59,360 nt of DNA from JAZKFT01 sp043760535 (lineage in GTDB: Bacteria; Bacteroidota; Bacteroidia; Chitinophagales; Chitinophagaceae), in assembly GCA_043760535.1 (NCBI GenBank), contig JAYUOV010000317.1:1-59360 (forward strand), written 5' to 3'. The notes below the pieces were generated by a model, which was not told the DNA's origin, did no database searches, and saw only the letters and a program-made list of their open reading frames with translations. Positions 16,175-25,236 of the stretch are shown here, one piece after another (positions within the stretch are counted from its first letter, which is position 1; every line of letters starts with the position of its first letter). The position numbers and the translations under genes were made by a program.

Positions 16175-16224
16175 TCAATAAAAACAGGCTGCCTCATATT
16201 TCTGAGACAGCCTGTTTTTATTGA
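16175..16224 (-). terminator. Terminator after the isocitrate dehydrogenase gene
   Basis: A perfect 17-bp stem (arm TCAATAAAAACAGGCTG) whose loop adds a further CTCA/TGAG pairing. It lies 37 bases after the icd stop and separates icd from the OB-fold operon. Confidence 0.9.
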
Positions 16225-16260
16225 TGATATTTTTTTAGAAGATGAGCCGTAAGCAATAAT

Positions 16261-17712
16261 TTATTGACCCTGAGCCAGGCTGTAAGCTTTTTTACCATCC
16301 CACATGTTGAGTAACTCTGTACTGCAAATTTTAAAATCGGCAATCATGCGTTGCTGTAAAAGCAGTACATCTACTTGCGTTACAGGAGCGTCGCCGATGC
16401 TTTCGAAACGGCATCTGTATTGGTTTACAAGGTTAGTAAAGATTGAACCCTTGGGCCAAACCTGTGTGCCACGATTACTAATGGTAACTAACTTAAACAA
16501 ATCCCCGGTATGTAAGAGGCATTTTTCAGCCACAATTAATGGCTGTTCGTTGCTTTCTACAAAAAGATCTACCCCTACTATTTCCTCTTTGCTCATTTCT
16601 TCGCTTTCTAGCATGGGGTTTTTTGTAAGAAAAAACCTGGTAGGTGTAATTTCTTTATTCGGCGAGGTAGGCTTGGCACCCTGTACGGGTAGTTTTCCAA
16701 AATTTTCAACAATGGCATCAGCAAATTGCGTTGTGTTTACCGGGGCTAGGCTCTTGTCGCCAAAGTCGCCAGTATGTACACCACTTTCTAAGGTGTATAG
16801 CAATGCATTTTCTATTGTGGCTGCATGTTCCATAAACCCAACATGGCGAAGCAAGGCTAAACCACTTAGTAATAAAGCAGTAGGGTTGGCAATATTTTTA
16901 CCCGTAATATCTGGCGCTGTACCGTGTACTGCCTCGAAAATACAAATATGGTCGCCAATATTAGCACTGGGAGCAAACCCAAGGCCGCCCACAAGGCCGG
17001 CACATAAGTCGCTAACAATATCGCCTTGTAAATTTGTAAGTACTACTACATCAAACACATCGGGCCTTGTTACCAGTTTCATACAAAGATCATCTACTAT
17101 TACATCGTCGGCCTTAAGTTCGGGGTAATCTTTGGCCACTTCATAAAAGACTTCGAGAAAAAGGCCGTCGGTAATTTTCATAATGTTGCTCTTATGGCCG
17201 CAAGTAATGCGTTTTGCATTTTTTTTACGAGCCATTTCAAAAGCATATTTAATAACCTGCATGCTGCCCGGGCGGGTAATAAACCTGCGGCTTAATGCCA
17301 CATCATGAGTAAGCATGTGCTCTATACCACCATAAGTATCTTCAATATTTTCTCTTACAATGGTAACATCAATGGGTATACCAGCTTTGCTAAACACCGT
17401 ATCTACACCATGCAAGGTTTGAAAAGTACGCTTGTTAGCATAAGTGTTCCAGGTTTTGCGGGCGGTTACATTAATACTTTTTACACCTTTTCCTTTAGGG
17501 GTTTCCATCGGCCCTTTAAAAAGTATGCCGTTTGTTTCAATAGATTGCTGGGCTTCGGCAGTCATACCGTTACTAAAGCCCTTATCAAAAACCCATTTGC
17601 CCATGTCCACATATTCATACTCCAATGCTACCTTTGCGGCATCAAAAATTTTAATAACTGCAGCCATTATTTCTGGCCCAATTCCATCTCCATTTGCTAC
17701 TGATATTTTCAT
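16261..17712 (-). CDS. icd: NADP-type isocitrate dehydrogenase
   Basis: Oxidatively decarboxylates isocitrate to 2-oxoglutarate in the TCA cycle. It begins with the family motif VANGDGIGPEIM. Substrate-binding arginines lie in VRENIEDTYGG and SRRFITRPGS, and the signature NLQGDIVSDLCAGLVGGLG covers the metal-binding Asp. HGTAPDITGKNIANPTA is the cofactor loop. At 483 residues it belongs to the longer class with an added C-terminal domain (residues about 345-483). It is transcribed alone; about 290 bases without a gene lie upstream. Confidence 0.93.
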   Translation of the reverse strand: MKISVANGDGIGPEIMAAVIKIFDAAKVALEYEYVDMGKWVFDKGFSNGMTAEAQQSIETNGILFKGPMETPKGKGVKSINVTARKTWNTYANKRTFQTLHGVDTVFSKAGIPIDVTIVRENIEDTYGGIEHMLTHDVALSRRFITRPGSMQVIKYAFEMARKKNAKRITCGHKSNIMKITDGLFLEVFYEVAKDYPELKADDVIVDDLCMKLVTRPDVFDVVVLTNLQGDIVSDLCAGLVGGLGFAPSANIGDHICIFEAVHGTAPDITGKNIANPTALLLSGLALLRHVGFMEHAATIENALLYTLESGVHTGDFGDKSLAPVNTTQFADAIVENFGKLPVQGAKPTSPNKEITPTRFFLTKNPMLESEEMSKEEIVGVDLFVESNEQPLIVAEKCLLHTGDLFKLVTISNRGTQVWPKGSIFTNLVNQYRCRFESIGDAPVTQVDVLLLQQRMIADFKICSTELLNMWDGKKAYSLAQGQ

Positions 17713-18001
17713 ACTTATTTAGAATTTTATGTTTTTAAATACACCTGATTTTACCAAAGGCAATAGCTTGCGGGGCTCATTTTCATATAAAAGGTTGAAA
17801 AGTATTGCTAACGTATGTTTGCCAGCAAATAGTAATTTAACCTTTAGTGTATATGACCTGTAGGATTTTATTAGTGCGGCAAGTTATACAAAAACCGGAC
17901 AAGTTTTTTGCCGGGTGGTTTTGATTTTATAGTAAAAATTTTTTTCTGGTATCGTCTTCTTTTTCTGCGAATCAAAGAAAAATAGGATTATTACTTTTCG
18001 G

Positions 18002-18715
18002 CTACAGTGTACAAGCCTCCACTACCCCTACAGCTTCCAGAAACAGGATATTATTTTCCAGGTGTACATGCTTGTGCAGGTCTTCTTCAAAATCCTTTAA
18101 TTCGGCAAGGCAAACCCTAAATGTGTTACAAGCATCAAAAGGCGGCTCGTAGTTATTGGTAAGTGTTCTTATTTCCGCAATACTGCGTCCTGCCGATTTG
18201 TGTTCGTTTTCCATTACAACAATAATCATGGAAAGCCTTTCTTTTAATGCTTCTGCATTGTTGCTAGTTGCTTCGGCAGCGGTCTTAATCATTGGGAAGA
18301 GAATCTGCTCTTGCTTTTGCATGTGGTGGAGCATTTCAATATTCACTTCCTGAAAAATGCTGAAAACTTTTTTCATGTAAAGAAAATTGTCGCCATGCTT
18401 GGTTGCTACTTTTTCCAGGTGCCGCAATATTTGCGGCATGGCCTGCTTTACGTAAAAATGATGATGGGTAAGGATGTATCCAATAAGTTCAGACGGGTGC
18501 ATTTGGTTAAAAGGCATTACTGTTGGTCTGCCTTCATCCATACTATTTAATTCGTCGGTAACTGACTGCAGATTGATGTTTTTATCGGAACAGGCTTTTG
18601 CCAGGGTATGCTTGCCGCCGCAGCAAAAATCCAATTGGTATTTTTCAAAAACGGATGCGGCCTTAAAATTACCTGCAACGATGCTGCCCAGTGTTTGTTC
18701 TGCTGTATTTTCCAT
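18002..18715 (-). CDS. ric: Di-iron iron-sulfur cluster repair protein (Ric/ScdA/YtfE)
   Basis: Repairs iron-sulfur clusters damaged by nitric oxide or oxidants. The N-terminal ScdA_N domain shows FEKYQLDFCCGGKHTL with the Cys pair. The hemerythrin-like domain carries the iron-binding His and Glu residues in LTHHHFYVKQAMP, NIEMLHHMQKQEQILFP, VMENEHKSAG and DLHKHVHLENNILFL. At 237 residues it is full length. It lies next to a Crp/Fnr regulator and the nitrous oxide genes, and an FNR-like box (18763-18776) sits 48 bases upstream of its start, so induction under NO or anoxia is likely. Confidence 0.92.
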   Translation of the reverse strand: MENTAEQTLGSIVAGNFKAASVFEKYQLDFCCGGKHTLAKACSDKNINLQSVTDELNSMDEGRPTVMPFNQMHPSELIGYILTHHHFYVKQAMPQILRHLEKVATKHGDNFLYMKKVFSIFQEVNIEMLHHMQKQEQILFPMIKTAAEATSNNAEALKERLSMIIVVMENEHKSAGRSIAEIRTLTNNYEPPFDACNTFRVCLAELKDFEEDLHKHVHLENNILFLEAVGVVEACTL

Positions 18716-18762
18716 GGTATAAATTGTTTCTGCAAAACTGTACCCGGAAGGTTTATCTTGTT

Positions 18763-18776
18763 ATGATTGAAATCAT
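18763..18776. promoter_or_regulatory. FNR/Crp-type operator candidate upstream of ric
   Basis: ATGATTGAAATCAT contains TGAT-N4-ATCA, the core of the FNR consensus. It lies 48 bases before the ric start codon and overlaps the stop codon of the preceding gene. A box with the same half-sites lies at 20729. Confidence 0.6.
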
Positions 18777-19996
18777 GGCCGGGGAATATTAACAGTTTCC
18801 GGTTTTTTTGCTATCAATAACACTAAACCTGTAAGCATAACAACTGCTGTGGCCAGCAGCGCTTCGTTACTATATGGTACTACTACATAGCTCATTGCAG
18901 TTACGCCTTGCAGCATTAGCAGGCATTCGTTTAACAATACCCCGCCGGTAAAAATAAAAGCACCTAAAACATTTACTTTATGTGGTATAATTATTTTGGT
19001 AAGAAAACAATAGCCAATAATAAATAATGTAACCACACCTAATAACACCAGGTGCAGGTAACCAATAACAATAGGTCGAAACCCAAATGCCAGATCGCTG
19101 AGCGATGGTATGGTTGAGCCAAGCTGCAACAAAATTTTAATAGAAAATGCCAGCCCCGATAACAGGAATAGCCATTTAGCAACCTTTGCTGCCGAACCGA
19201 AAAGGGTCGTTATTACAATACGGAGTTGCTTAATAAAAATGACCCAACCAATAATTTGTAATACGGCTGCAGCTCCTATTAATACATTGGCCCATAATGG
19301 AAGGTGCAGCCATAACGCCGATAAGAAATAGGCAGGAATACAAGCCCATGTAAACAACCCAAAAATAGATTTGTAAGATGCAGACTCAACACCAGCCTTT
19401 TTCAATTGATAAAAAAGTAAACCCAGGCAGGCAAACAGAAACCAGCCATTGTACTGAAAATGCAGGAACCAATAAACTGCCAGCAAATACCAGTTCTGGT
19501 GCACCGTTTTGGTAGCCATCATTACAGCTAGTGCAAAAGCACCAATGGAGGACAAAGCACTCCAAACTACGGCTGCCTTAAACCACCAATGGTTTAGTTG
19601 TTGGTGGGGCAGCCTGTTGAAATCTCTCCATACCCACACAGCAAAAAAGTAGGACACAAAAATGGACAAAGTGGAAAAGCTGATGGACACCCACCCATAA
19701 CCCTGTATTGCAAAACTAAGCAGCATACCGTATGCAGATATCAGATTCAGCCAAAGGAGCACACGGTATTTACCAAAAAGAGGTACACCTTTTTGTTCGG
19801 AAACCACCTGTATTATCAGGGCCATTAAAACCTGTGTAACCCAGCCTGTAAAAGCAAAATGAGAATGACTATGCAGCAGGTGCTTCTGGTCTATAAAAGG
19901 AAGGGAGAAAAGAATCTTATACCTCATTGTTACGCCTATAGCGGCAACTAACAGCAGGTTAAAAAAAGATATACGTACCCATGGCAGAACTTTCAT
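18773..19996 (-). CDS. Polytopic membrane protein with a heme-copper-oxidase-like His motif
   Basis: About 12 hydrophobic segments in 407 residues. The motif HLLHSHSHFAFTGWVTQ (residues about 39-55 from ATG 19996) resembles the conserved His region of cytochrome oxidase/NO reductase subunit I, and HFQYNGWFLF and GYLHLVLLG add further histidines. It could be a distant subunit I-like or NnrS-like protein handling NO or heme; I cannot decide which. I prefer ATG 19996 to the TTG at 20005. It lies 22 bases from the Crp/Fnr gene and just upstream of ric, so it belongs to the nitrosative-stress set. Confidence 0.65.
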   Translation of the reverse strand: MKVLPWVRISFFNLLLVAAIGVTMRYKILFSLPFIDQKHLLHSHSHFAFTGWVTQVLMALIIQVVSEQKGVPLFGKYRVLLWLNLISAYGMLLSFAIQGYGWVSISFSTLSIFVSYFFAVWVWRDFNRLPHQQLNHWWFKAAVVWSALSSIGAFALAVMMATKTVHQNWYLLAVYWFLHFQYNGWFLFACLGLLFYQLKKAGVESASYKSIFGLFTWACIPAYFLSALWLHLPLWANVLIGAAAVLQIIGWVIFIKQLRIVITTLFGSAAKVAKWLFLLSGLAFSIKILLQLGSTIPSLSDLAFGFRPIVIGYLHLVLLGVVTLFIIGYCFLTKIIIPHKVNVLGAFIFTGGVLLNECLLMLQGVTAMSYVVVPYSNEALLATAVVMLTGLVLLIAKKPETVNIPRP

Positions 19997-20018
19997 ACAA
20001 AGCAATTACACAAAACAA

Positions 20019-20657
20019 CTAAACCTTGCATGGCTGCTTTATGATTTGGGTCATATCGTCGAGATACACTTTGCCTTTTTCAATAAAAATTTCGCCACGT
20101 TCATGCATGTGCCTCATGCTGCGTATCACTGTTTCTACCCGCAGGCCGGTCATGTCGGCTATTTGCTGCCGGGTAAGCTTCACCTGGCTGCACTGGCAGC
20201 AAATACTTTTGTTGTTATGGGTTTTAAAATAGTTTATAAGGGCTGCAATTCTTTGTCCGGGATCGTGGCAGGCAAGTTCTTTAAGCAGGTAAAATTTAAA
20301 CCGCACCCTTTCGGCGAGTAGCTTAGAAAATGCAAAATGGATAGCCGTGTTTTCTATAATTAATTGCTGAAAAGTAGGTCGGTGAAGCCTTATAATTATA
20401 GCGTCTTCGGTAGCGATGGCAGTAGCGGCAAATGGCCCGTCATCAAACAATGGCATTTCTCCAAAGCATTCGCCGGGATCTACTATGGATTGTAAAAACT
20501 CTTTCCCGTTATCATCAATATTTACCCACTTTATATTACCCGTAACAAGCTGATGGTAAAAGTTACATTGGGTGCCTTCTCTGAAAACAACTTCTCCTGA
20601 CGATACTTTTTTATAGGTAGCACCCCAAGTAAGCAGCACATCAATATCTATCATCAT
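20019..20657 (-). CDS. Crp/Fnr-family transcription regulator
   Basis: A cyclic-nucleotide-binding-like N-terminal barrel (residues about 15-120: FREGTQCNFYHQLVTGNIKW, then GECFGEMPLFDDGPFAATAIA) and a C-terminal winged helix (LTRQQIADMTGLRVETVIRSMRHM). The frame is open to 20693, but MMIDIDVLL at 20657 is the more usual family start. A CCQC cluster precedes the helix-turn-helix; it does not match the N-terminal cysteines of FNR. It lies between NO-related genes, so it likely senses NO or oxygen status. An FNR-like box at 20729-20744 lies upstream of both this gene and the divergent cytochrome. Confidence 0.88.
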   Translation of the reverse strand: MMIDIDVLLTWGATYKKVSSGEVVFREGTQCNFYHQLVTGNIKWVNIDDNGKEFLQSIVDPGECFGEMPLFDDGPFAATAIATEDAIIIRLHRPTFQQLIIENTAIHFAFSKLLAERVRFKFYLLKELACHDPGQRIAALINYFKTHNNKSICCQCSQVKLTRQQIADMTGLRVETVIRSMRHMHERGEIFIEKGKVYLDDMTQIIKQPCKV

Positions 20658-20728
20658 GGCAAGACTTTTTGTGGCTACAAAGAACCATTTCAACCCACAA
20701 CGGAACTATGACAGATGATGCTACATTT

Positions 20729-20744
20729 TATGATACATATCATA
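20729..20744. promoter_or_regulatory. FNR/Crp-type operator candidate between the divergent crp-like and cytochrome genes
   Basis: TATGATACATATCATA is a perfect 7-2-7 palindrome with TGAT-N4-ATCA at its centre. It lies about 72 bases from the regulator start and about 190 bases upstream of the cytochrome/nos operon. Confidence 0.65.
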
Positions 20745-20930
20745 TTTCGAAACCTTGATGCGAAAGTACATTCTGCTAACAGCCTGCAAGTGAGAGCCTT
20801 CCATTAAAACCGCATCCCCGTTTTTATTATGCTGCCACTACCCTTTTCTATTTATGACTGAACGCATAAAACCCGAATCAGCATCTGGTTAATCTTGTGT
20901 ATTCAAATTAAACACCCAAAATTTTGACTC

Positions 20931-21407
20931 ATGAAAAAATTGATTTTGTTTTTTGCTATTGCCATTACTGCTTACGCCTGTGGTAACGATGGCGGCACTG
21001 CTGCTAAAACTGACACCACAACAGAAGAAAAAAAGGAAACAACCAATGGCAACCCATCTTACGACCCCAATCGTGGCGAAGGAAAATTTAAAGATGTACA
21101 GGTAGCGGCTTCGCTTGATGCAACCATGGTAGCCAACGGTAAAAAAGCTTTTGATGTAAAATGTAGCAGCTGCCATAAACTATCAGACGAAAAGCTGGTT
21201 GGCCCCGGTTGGAAAGGCGTAACCTCAAGGTTTCAGGCAGCATGGATTTTAAACTTTATTACCAACACCGATGAAATGATTAATAAAGACCCCAAGGCAC
21301 AGGCGCAGTTGGAAATATGCCTGGTGCGGATGCCTAACCAAAACCTGAGCGATGATGAAGCAAAAGGTTTGTATGAATTTATGAGACAAAACGACGGCGT
21401 TAAATAA
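20931..21407 (+). CDS. One-heme cytochrome c lipoprotein, probable electron donor to NosZ
   Basis: A 158-residue protein with a lipoprotein signal (AITAYAC, Cys17), a charged Thr/Glu/Lys linker and one cytochrome c domain. The heme site is CSSCH (KCSSCHKLSDE) and the Met ligand is in VRMPNQNLSDDE. The domain order and its place directly upstream of nosZ match the small cytochromes of clade II nos clusters, which are thought to pass electrons to NosZ in the periplasm. It is first in the plus-strand operon, about 120 bases before nosZ. Confidence 0.88.
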   Translation: MKKLILFFAIAITAYACGNDGGTAAKTDTTTEEKKETTNGNPSYDPNRGEGKFKDVQVAASLDATMVANGKKAFDVKCSSCHKLSDEKLVGPGWKGVTSRFQAAWILNFITNTDEMINKDPKAQAQLEICLVRMPNQNLSDDEAKGLYEFMRQNDGVK

Positions 21408-21528
21408 AGTGCGTTAATGGCTTGGAATTGCTGAATAATGGTGTGGTGTACAAGAGTGCGACGCCAATGAAATTGAAAAGTAGTACCCAGGCCCGGCACC
21501 AAATATTTCTACTTAGAAAATTAATAAT

Positions 21529-23526
21529 ATGAAAAAGATAACCCTAAATTTCCTAAGCCTAACAGCAGTAATTATGCTGGTGGGTTTAAATGCATGTAAA
21601 CCCAAAAATGCAGGCTCTGCCGTTAGCTCCGATGCTGCGGCCAAACCCTATGTAGCCCCCGGAAAGTATGATGAGTTCTACAATTTTGTATCGGGTGGCT
21701 TTAGCGGCCAAATGAGTGCCTATGGTTTGCCATCAGGCCGTTTGCTCCGTGTTATTCCTGTTTTTTCTGTTGATCCTGAAAAAGGATATGGTTACAGCGA
21801 AGAAACAAAACCGATGTTGAATACATCACACGGTTTTGTGCCTTGGGATGATTTGCACCATGTGCAGATGTCGAAAACCGATGGCGAATACGACGGCCGT
21901 TGGGCCTTTGGTAATGCCAACAACACACCCCGTGTTGCAAGGATTGACCTTAAAACTTTTCGCACAGCTGAGATTATTGAACTGCCAAACAGCGGTGGTA
22001 ACCACTCTTCCCCTTTCATTACAGAGAACACAGAGTATGTGGTAGCTGGTACCCGTTTTAGTGTGCCACCCGATGATAAAAATGGCGATGTACCGATTAA
22101 TACTTACAAACAAAACTTTAAGGGCACACTCAGTTTTATCAGAGTGGCAAAAGAAGATGGTAAAATGGACATTGCTTTTCAGATTCAATGCCCTGGGGTA
22201 AATTTTGATTTGAGCCGAGCCGGAAAAGGCGTATCGCATGGCTGGTTTTTCTTCTCTTGTTATAATACAGAGCAAGCCAATACATTGCTTGAAGTAAATG
22301 CTTCGCAGAAAGACAAAGATTTTATAATGGCTGTAAACTGGAAAAAAGCCGAAGAGTATTTAAAAGCTGGCAAAGGCCGGAAACAAGTCGTAAAGTATGC
22401 ATCTAACAGGTACAGTGATGTTACGCATTCTGCCACATCTGAAATTAAAACAGAAGTTACTGTGCTGGATGCCAAAGACCTGAAAGACATCTGCTACTTT
22501 TTTCCATGCCCCAAATCGCCGCATGGTTGCGATGTAAGCCCCACCGGCGAATACATTGTGGGTAGTGGAAAGCTGGCTGCTTTAATTCCGGTTTTTAGTT
22601 TTGATAAATTACAAAAAGCCATTGCAGCCAAAGATTATATTGGTGATTATGATGGAATTCCCATTTTGAAATACGAATCCGTTTTGTATGGCGAAGTAAA
22701 GAAACCGGGCCTTGGGCCATTACATACCGAGTTTGACAACAAGGGTAATGCCTACACCTCTATGTTCGTTTCATCTGAAGTGGTTAAGTGGAATATAAAA
22801 GATTTAAAAGTGGTGGACAGGGTGCCAACTTACTATTCTGTAGGCCACTTAACTGTAGCCGGTGGCGATACCAAAACACCAACGGGTAAATATCTGGTTG
22901 CCTATAATAAAATTACCAAAGACAGGTACCTGCCTACCGGGCCCGAATTAACGCAAAGTGCACAGCTGTATGATATTAGCGGAGAAAAAATGCAGTTGAT
23001 CCTCGATTTTCCTACGATAGGCGAACCGCACTATGCTCAAATAATTTCTGCAGATCTTGTGAAGGGTAAGTCACAGAAATTTTTCAAAATAGAAGAAAAT
23101 AAAAATCCATACATGTCTAATGGCGAAGGGGCAACAAAAGTGGTACGGGAAGGAAATAAAATTCATGTATATATGACTGCCATCCGTTCTCACCTTACAC
23201 CCGATAATATTGAGGGAATAAAAATGGGCGATGAAGTGTATTTCCATGTAACCAACCTGGAACAAGACTGGGATGTGCCGCACGGCTTTGCCGTAAAAGG
23301 TGCTGCCAATGCCGAGCTTTTGATAATGCCCGGCGAAACACAAACCTTGAAATGGATACCAAATAAGGTTGGCATATTCCCCATGTACTGTACCGATTTC
23401 TGTAGTGCCCTGCACCAGGAAATGACCGGCTATATAAGGGTTTCGCCTGCCGGTAGCAATACGCCATTGTTATTTAGCACAGGGAAAAATTACCCAAAAG
23501 TGGAAAGCACAGCTACCGCTAAATAA
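21529..23526 (+). CDS. nosZ: Nitrous oxide reductase, Sec-dependent clade II type
   Basis: Reduces N2O to N2 in the periplasm. The signal is a Sec lipoprotein type (VGLNAC, Cys near 23) and not the Tat type of clade I, which defines clade II. The beta-propeller holds the CuZ histidines (WDDLHHVQMS and others). The C-terminal cupredoxin domain holds CuA ligands: His585 (VPHGF), Cys621 and Cys625 (CTDFC), His629 and Met632. At 665 residues it is complete. It is followed in the same direction by a fasciclin protein and nosL, nosD, nosF and nosY. No nitrate, nitrite or NO reductase is in the window, so from this window it could be a non-denitrifying N2O respirer. Confidence 0.96.
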   Translation: MKKITLNFLSLTAVIMLVGLNACKPKNAGSAVSSDAAAKPYVAPGKYDEFYNFVSGGFSGQMSAYGLPSGRLLRVIPVFSVDPEKGYGYSEETKPMLNTSHGFVPWDDLHHVQMSKTDGEYDGRWAFGNANNTPRVARIDLKTFRTAEIIELPNSGGNHSSPFITENTEYVVAGTRFSVPPDDKNGDVPINTYKQNFKGTLSFIRVAKEDGKMDIAFQIQCPGVNFDLSRAGKGVSHGWFFFSCYNTEQANTLLEVNASQKDKDFIMAVNWKKAEEYLKAGKGRKQVVKYASNRYSDVTHSATSEIKTEVTVLDAKDLKDICYFFPCPKSPHGCDVSPTGEYIVGSGKLAALIPVFSFDKLQKAIAAKDYIGDYDGIPILKYESVLYGEVKKPGLGPLHTEFDNKGNAYTSMFVSSEVVKWNIKDLKVVDRVPTYYSVGHLTVAGGDTKTPTGKYLVAYNKITKDRYLPTGPELTQSAQLYDISGEKMQLILDFPTIGEPHYAQIISADLVKGKSQKFFKIEENKNPYMSNGEGATKVVREGNKIHVYMTAIRSHLTPDNIEGIKMGDEVYFHVTNLEQDWDVPHGFAVKGAANAELLIMPGETQTLKWIPNKVGIFPMYCTDFCSALHQEMTGYIRVSPAGSNTPLLFSTGKNYPKVESTATAK

Positions 23527-23610
23527 TTAAATAACCGGCTGGTGTTTGTGTGAGAATTACATTGGCCGGTTATTTATTTAACTATTATAAACCGATTTAA
23601 ACATATACGT

Positions 23611-24180
23611 ATGAAAAAGTACATAACAATAATTTCTATGATTTTAATAGTGGTTTTTTTTGCATGTAACAATGCCGGAGATACCACAAATACAACCAGT
23701 GCTGAGCAGCCGGCTACAACTGCCGGTGGCCAGGAAGCTGTGCAAGACAATGAGTCCGCAAAAGATGTGGTGAAGGTGGCTGTTTCATCAAAAGACCATA
23801 CCACGCTGGTAGCTGCATTAAAGCAGGCCGAACTGGTAACATCACTTTCCAACGCCAGCCCTTTTACCGTATTTGCACCCACCAATGCAGCTTTTTACAA
23901 AGTACCCAAAGAAACGCTGGATGCACTTATGACCGATGAGAAAAAGGAAGACCTGCAGAATATTCTGCAATATCATGTTACCGTAGCAGCTATGAAAGCA
24001 GAAAGCTTTACCGAGGGACAGGTATTGGGTATGGTAAACGGAAACAATGTGACCATAAATATTAAAGACGGGAAAGTATGGCTGAACAATAGTGCCATGA
24101 TTGTGGCTTCAGTTCAGGCTTCTAACGGCATAGTACATGTAATAGATGGTGTGCTTTTACCACCGGCGGCTAAAAAATAG
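23611..24180 (+). CDS. Fasciclin-domain lipoprotein in the nos cluster
   Basis: A 189-residue protein with a lipoprotein signal (VVFFAC, Cys near 18), a low-complexity Thr/Ala/Glu linker and one FAS1 domain. FAS1 motifs are SPFTVFAPTNAAFYKVP near the middle and NGIVHVIDGVLLPP at the C-terminal end. FAS1 proteins mediate adhesion or act in periplasmic complexes; what it does beside NosZ is unknown. It lies between nosZ and nosL in the same direction, so it is probably co-expressed. Confidence 0.85.
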   Translation: MKKYITIISMILIVVFFACNNAGDTTNTTSAEQPATTAGGQEAVQDNESAKDVVKVAVSSKDHTTLVAALKQAELVTSLSNASPFTVFAPTNAAFYKVPKETLDALMTDEKKEDLQNILQYHVTVAAMKAESFTEGQVLGMVNGNNVTINIKDGKVWLNNSAMIVASVQASNGIVHVIDGVLLPPAAKK

Positions 24181-24216
24181 TGAAGTGTAGTTTTTATGTA
24201 GTACAAACGAGGAATA

Positions 24217-25236
24217 ATGAAAAATAAACTGAGCGGTACAAGCAGGCTGCTGTTGTTGATAGCAGCAATAGGGTTGGTAGTGGTTTTGTTTACACCCATC
24301 TGGCGTATAGAACTGGATGCTCCTCAATATCCCGAGGGGTTAGGACTGCAAATACATGCCAACGAGCTAAGGGGTAATGTAGATATCATTAATGGGTTGA
24401 ACCATTATATTGGTATGAAAACTTTGCACAACGAAGACTTTTTTGAATTTACGATTCTGCCTTATATCATCATCTTTTTCGTTGTAGCTTTTGCTTTAGT
24501 AGCCCTGCTGGGCAAAAGAATTTGGATGAATATTTTGTTCTTTCTTTTTGTATCGTTCGGCATTATTGCAATGGTAGATTTCTGGCGGTGGGAGTATAAC
24601 TATGGCCACAACCTGGATCCGAATGCTGCGATTATTGTGCCCGGCATGGCATATCAGCCACCACTAATTGGCTTTAAACAATTGCTGAATTTTGGTGCTT
24701 ACTCCATACCCGATACAGGCGGCTGGATTTTTATTGGCGTGGGAGCACTCATACTTTTTTGCTTTATAAAAGAATGGATGGTAGCAAAAAAGGTGAAGAA
24801 AAACTTAAGCCCGGTTTCAGCTATTTTACCAGTTCTCCTGCTTGTGTTTTTAAGCAGTTGCAGCACCAAACCGGAGCCAATAAAAGTGGGTACAGATAAC
24901 TGTTATTTCTGCAAAATGACCATTACCGATGCCAGGTTTGGGGCAGAGCTGATAACCCAAAAGGGCAAGGTGTATAAGTTTGATGATGTGCATTGCATTC
25001 TGGATTTTTTACAGGCAAAAGCTGTAGAAGAAAAAGAAATTAGTGGTATTTATCTTACAGACTATAGCAATGGCAATCAACTTGTAAAAGCAACAGAAGC
25101 CCTGCTGTTACAAAGCGAAGATTTAAGAAGCCCCATGAATGGAAACGTTGCAGCATTTAGTGGTAACGACAGCCTGAAAAAAATAATGGAAAATTTTAAA
25201 GGCAAGCAAACTACCTGGAACGAATTAGTTAAATGA
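24217..25236 (+). CDS. nosL: Membrane domain fused to NosL copper chaperone
   Basis: The N-terminal half (residues 1-185) has about four transmembrane segments and resembles membrane proteins encoded in clade II nos clusters. The C-terminal part begins after a lipobox-like FLSSC (Cys215) and is a NosL domain, with the copper-binding region DNCYFCKM (Cys229, Cys232, Met234) and KFDDVHCILDFL. NosL delivers copper to NosZ. NosL is usually a separate small lipoprotein, so this looks like a fusion. No stop separates the halves. The stop overlaps the start region of nosD by a few bases. Confidence 0.85.
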   Translation: MKNKLSGTSRLLLLIAAIGLVVVLFTPIWRIELDAPQYPEGLGLQIHANELRGNVDIINGLNHYIGMKTLHNEDFFEFTILPYIIIFFVVAFALVALLGKRIWMNILFFLFVSFGIIAMVDFWRWEYNYGHNLDPNAAIIVPGMAYQPPLIGFKQLLNFGAYSIPDTGGWIFIGVGALILFCFIKEWMVAKKVKKNLSPVSAILPVLLLVFLSSCSTKPEPIKVGTDNCYFCKMTITDARFGAELITQKGKVYKFDDVHCILDFLQAKAVEEKEISGIYLTDYSNGNQLVKATEALLLQSEDLRSPMNGNVAAFSGNDSLKKIMENFKGKQTTWNELVK

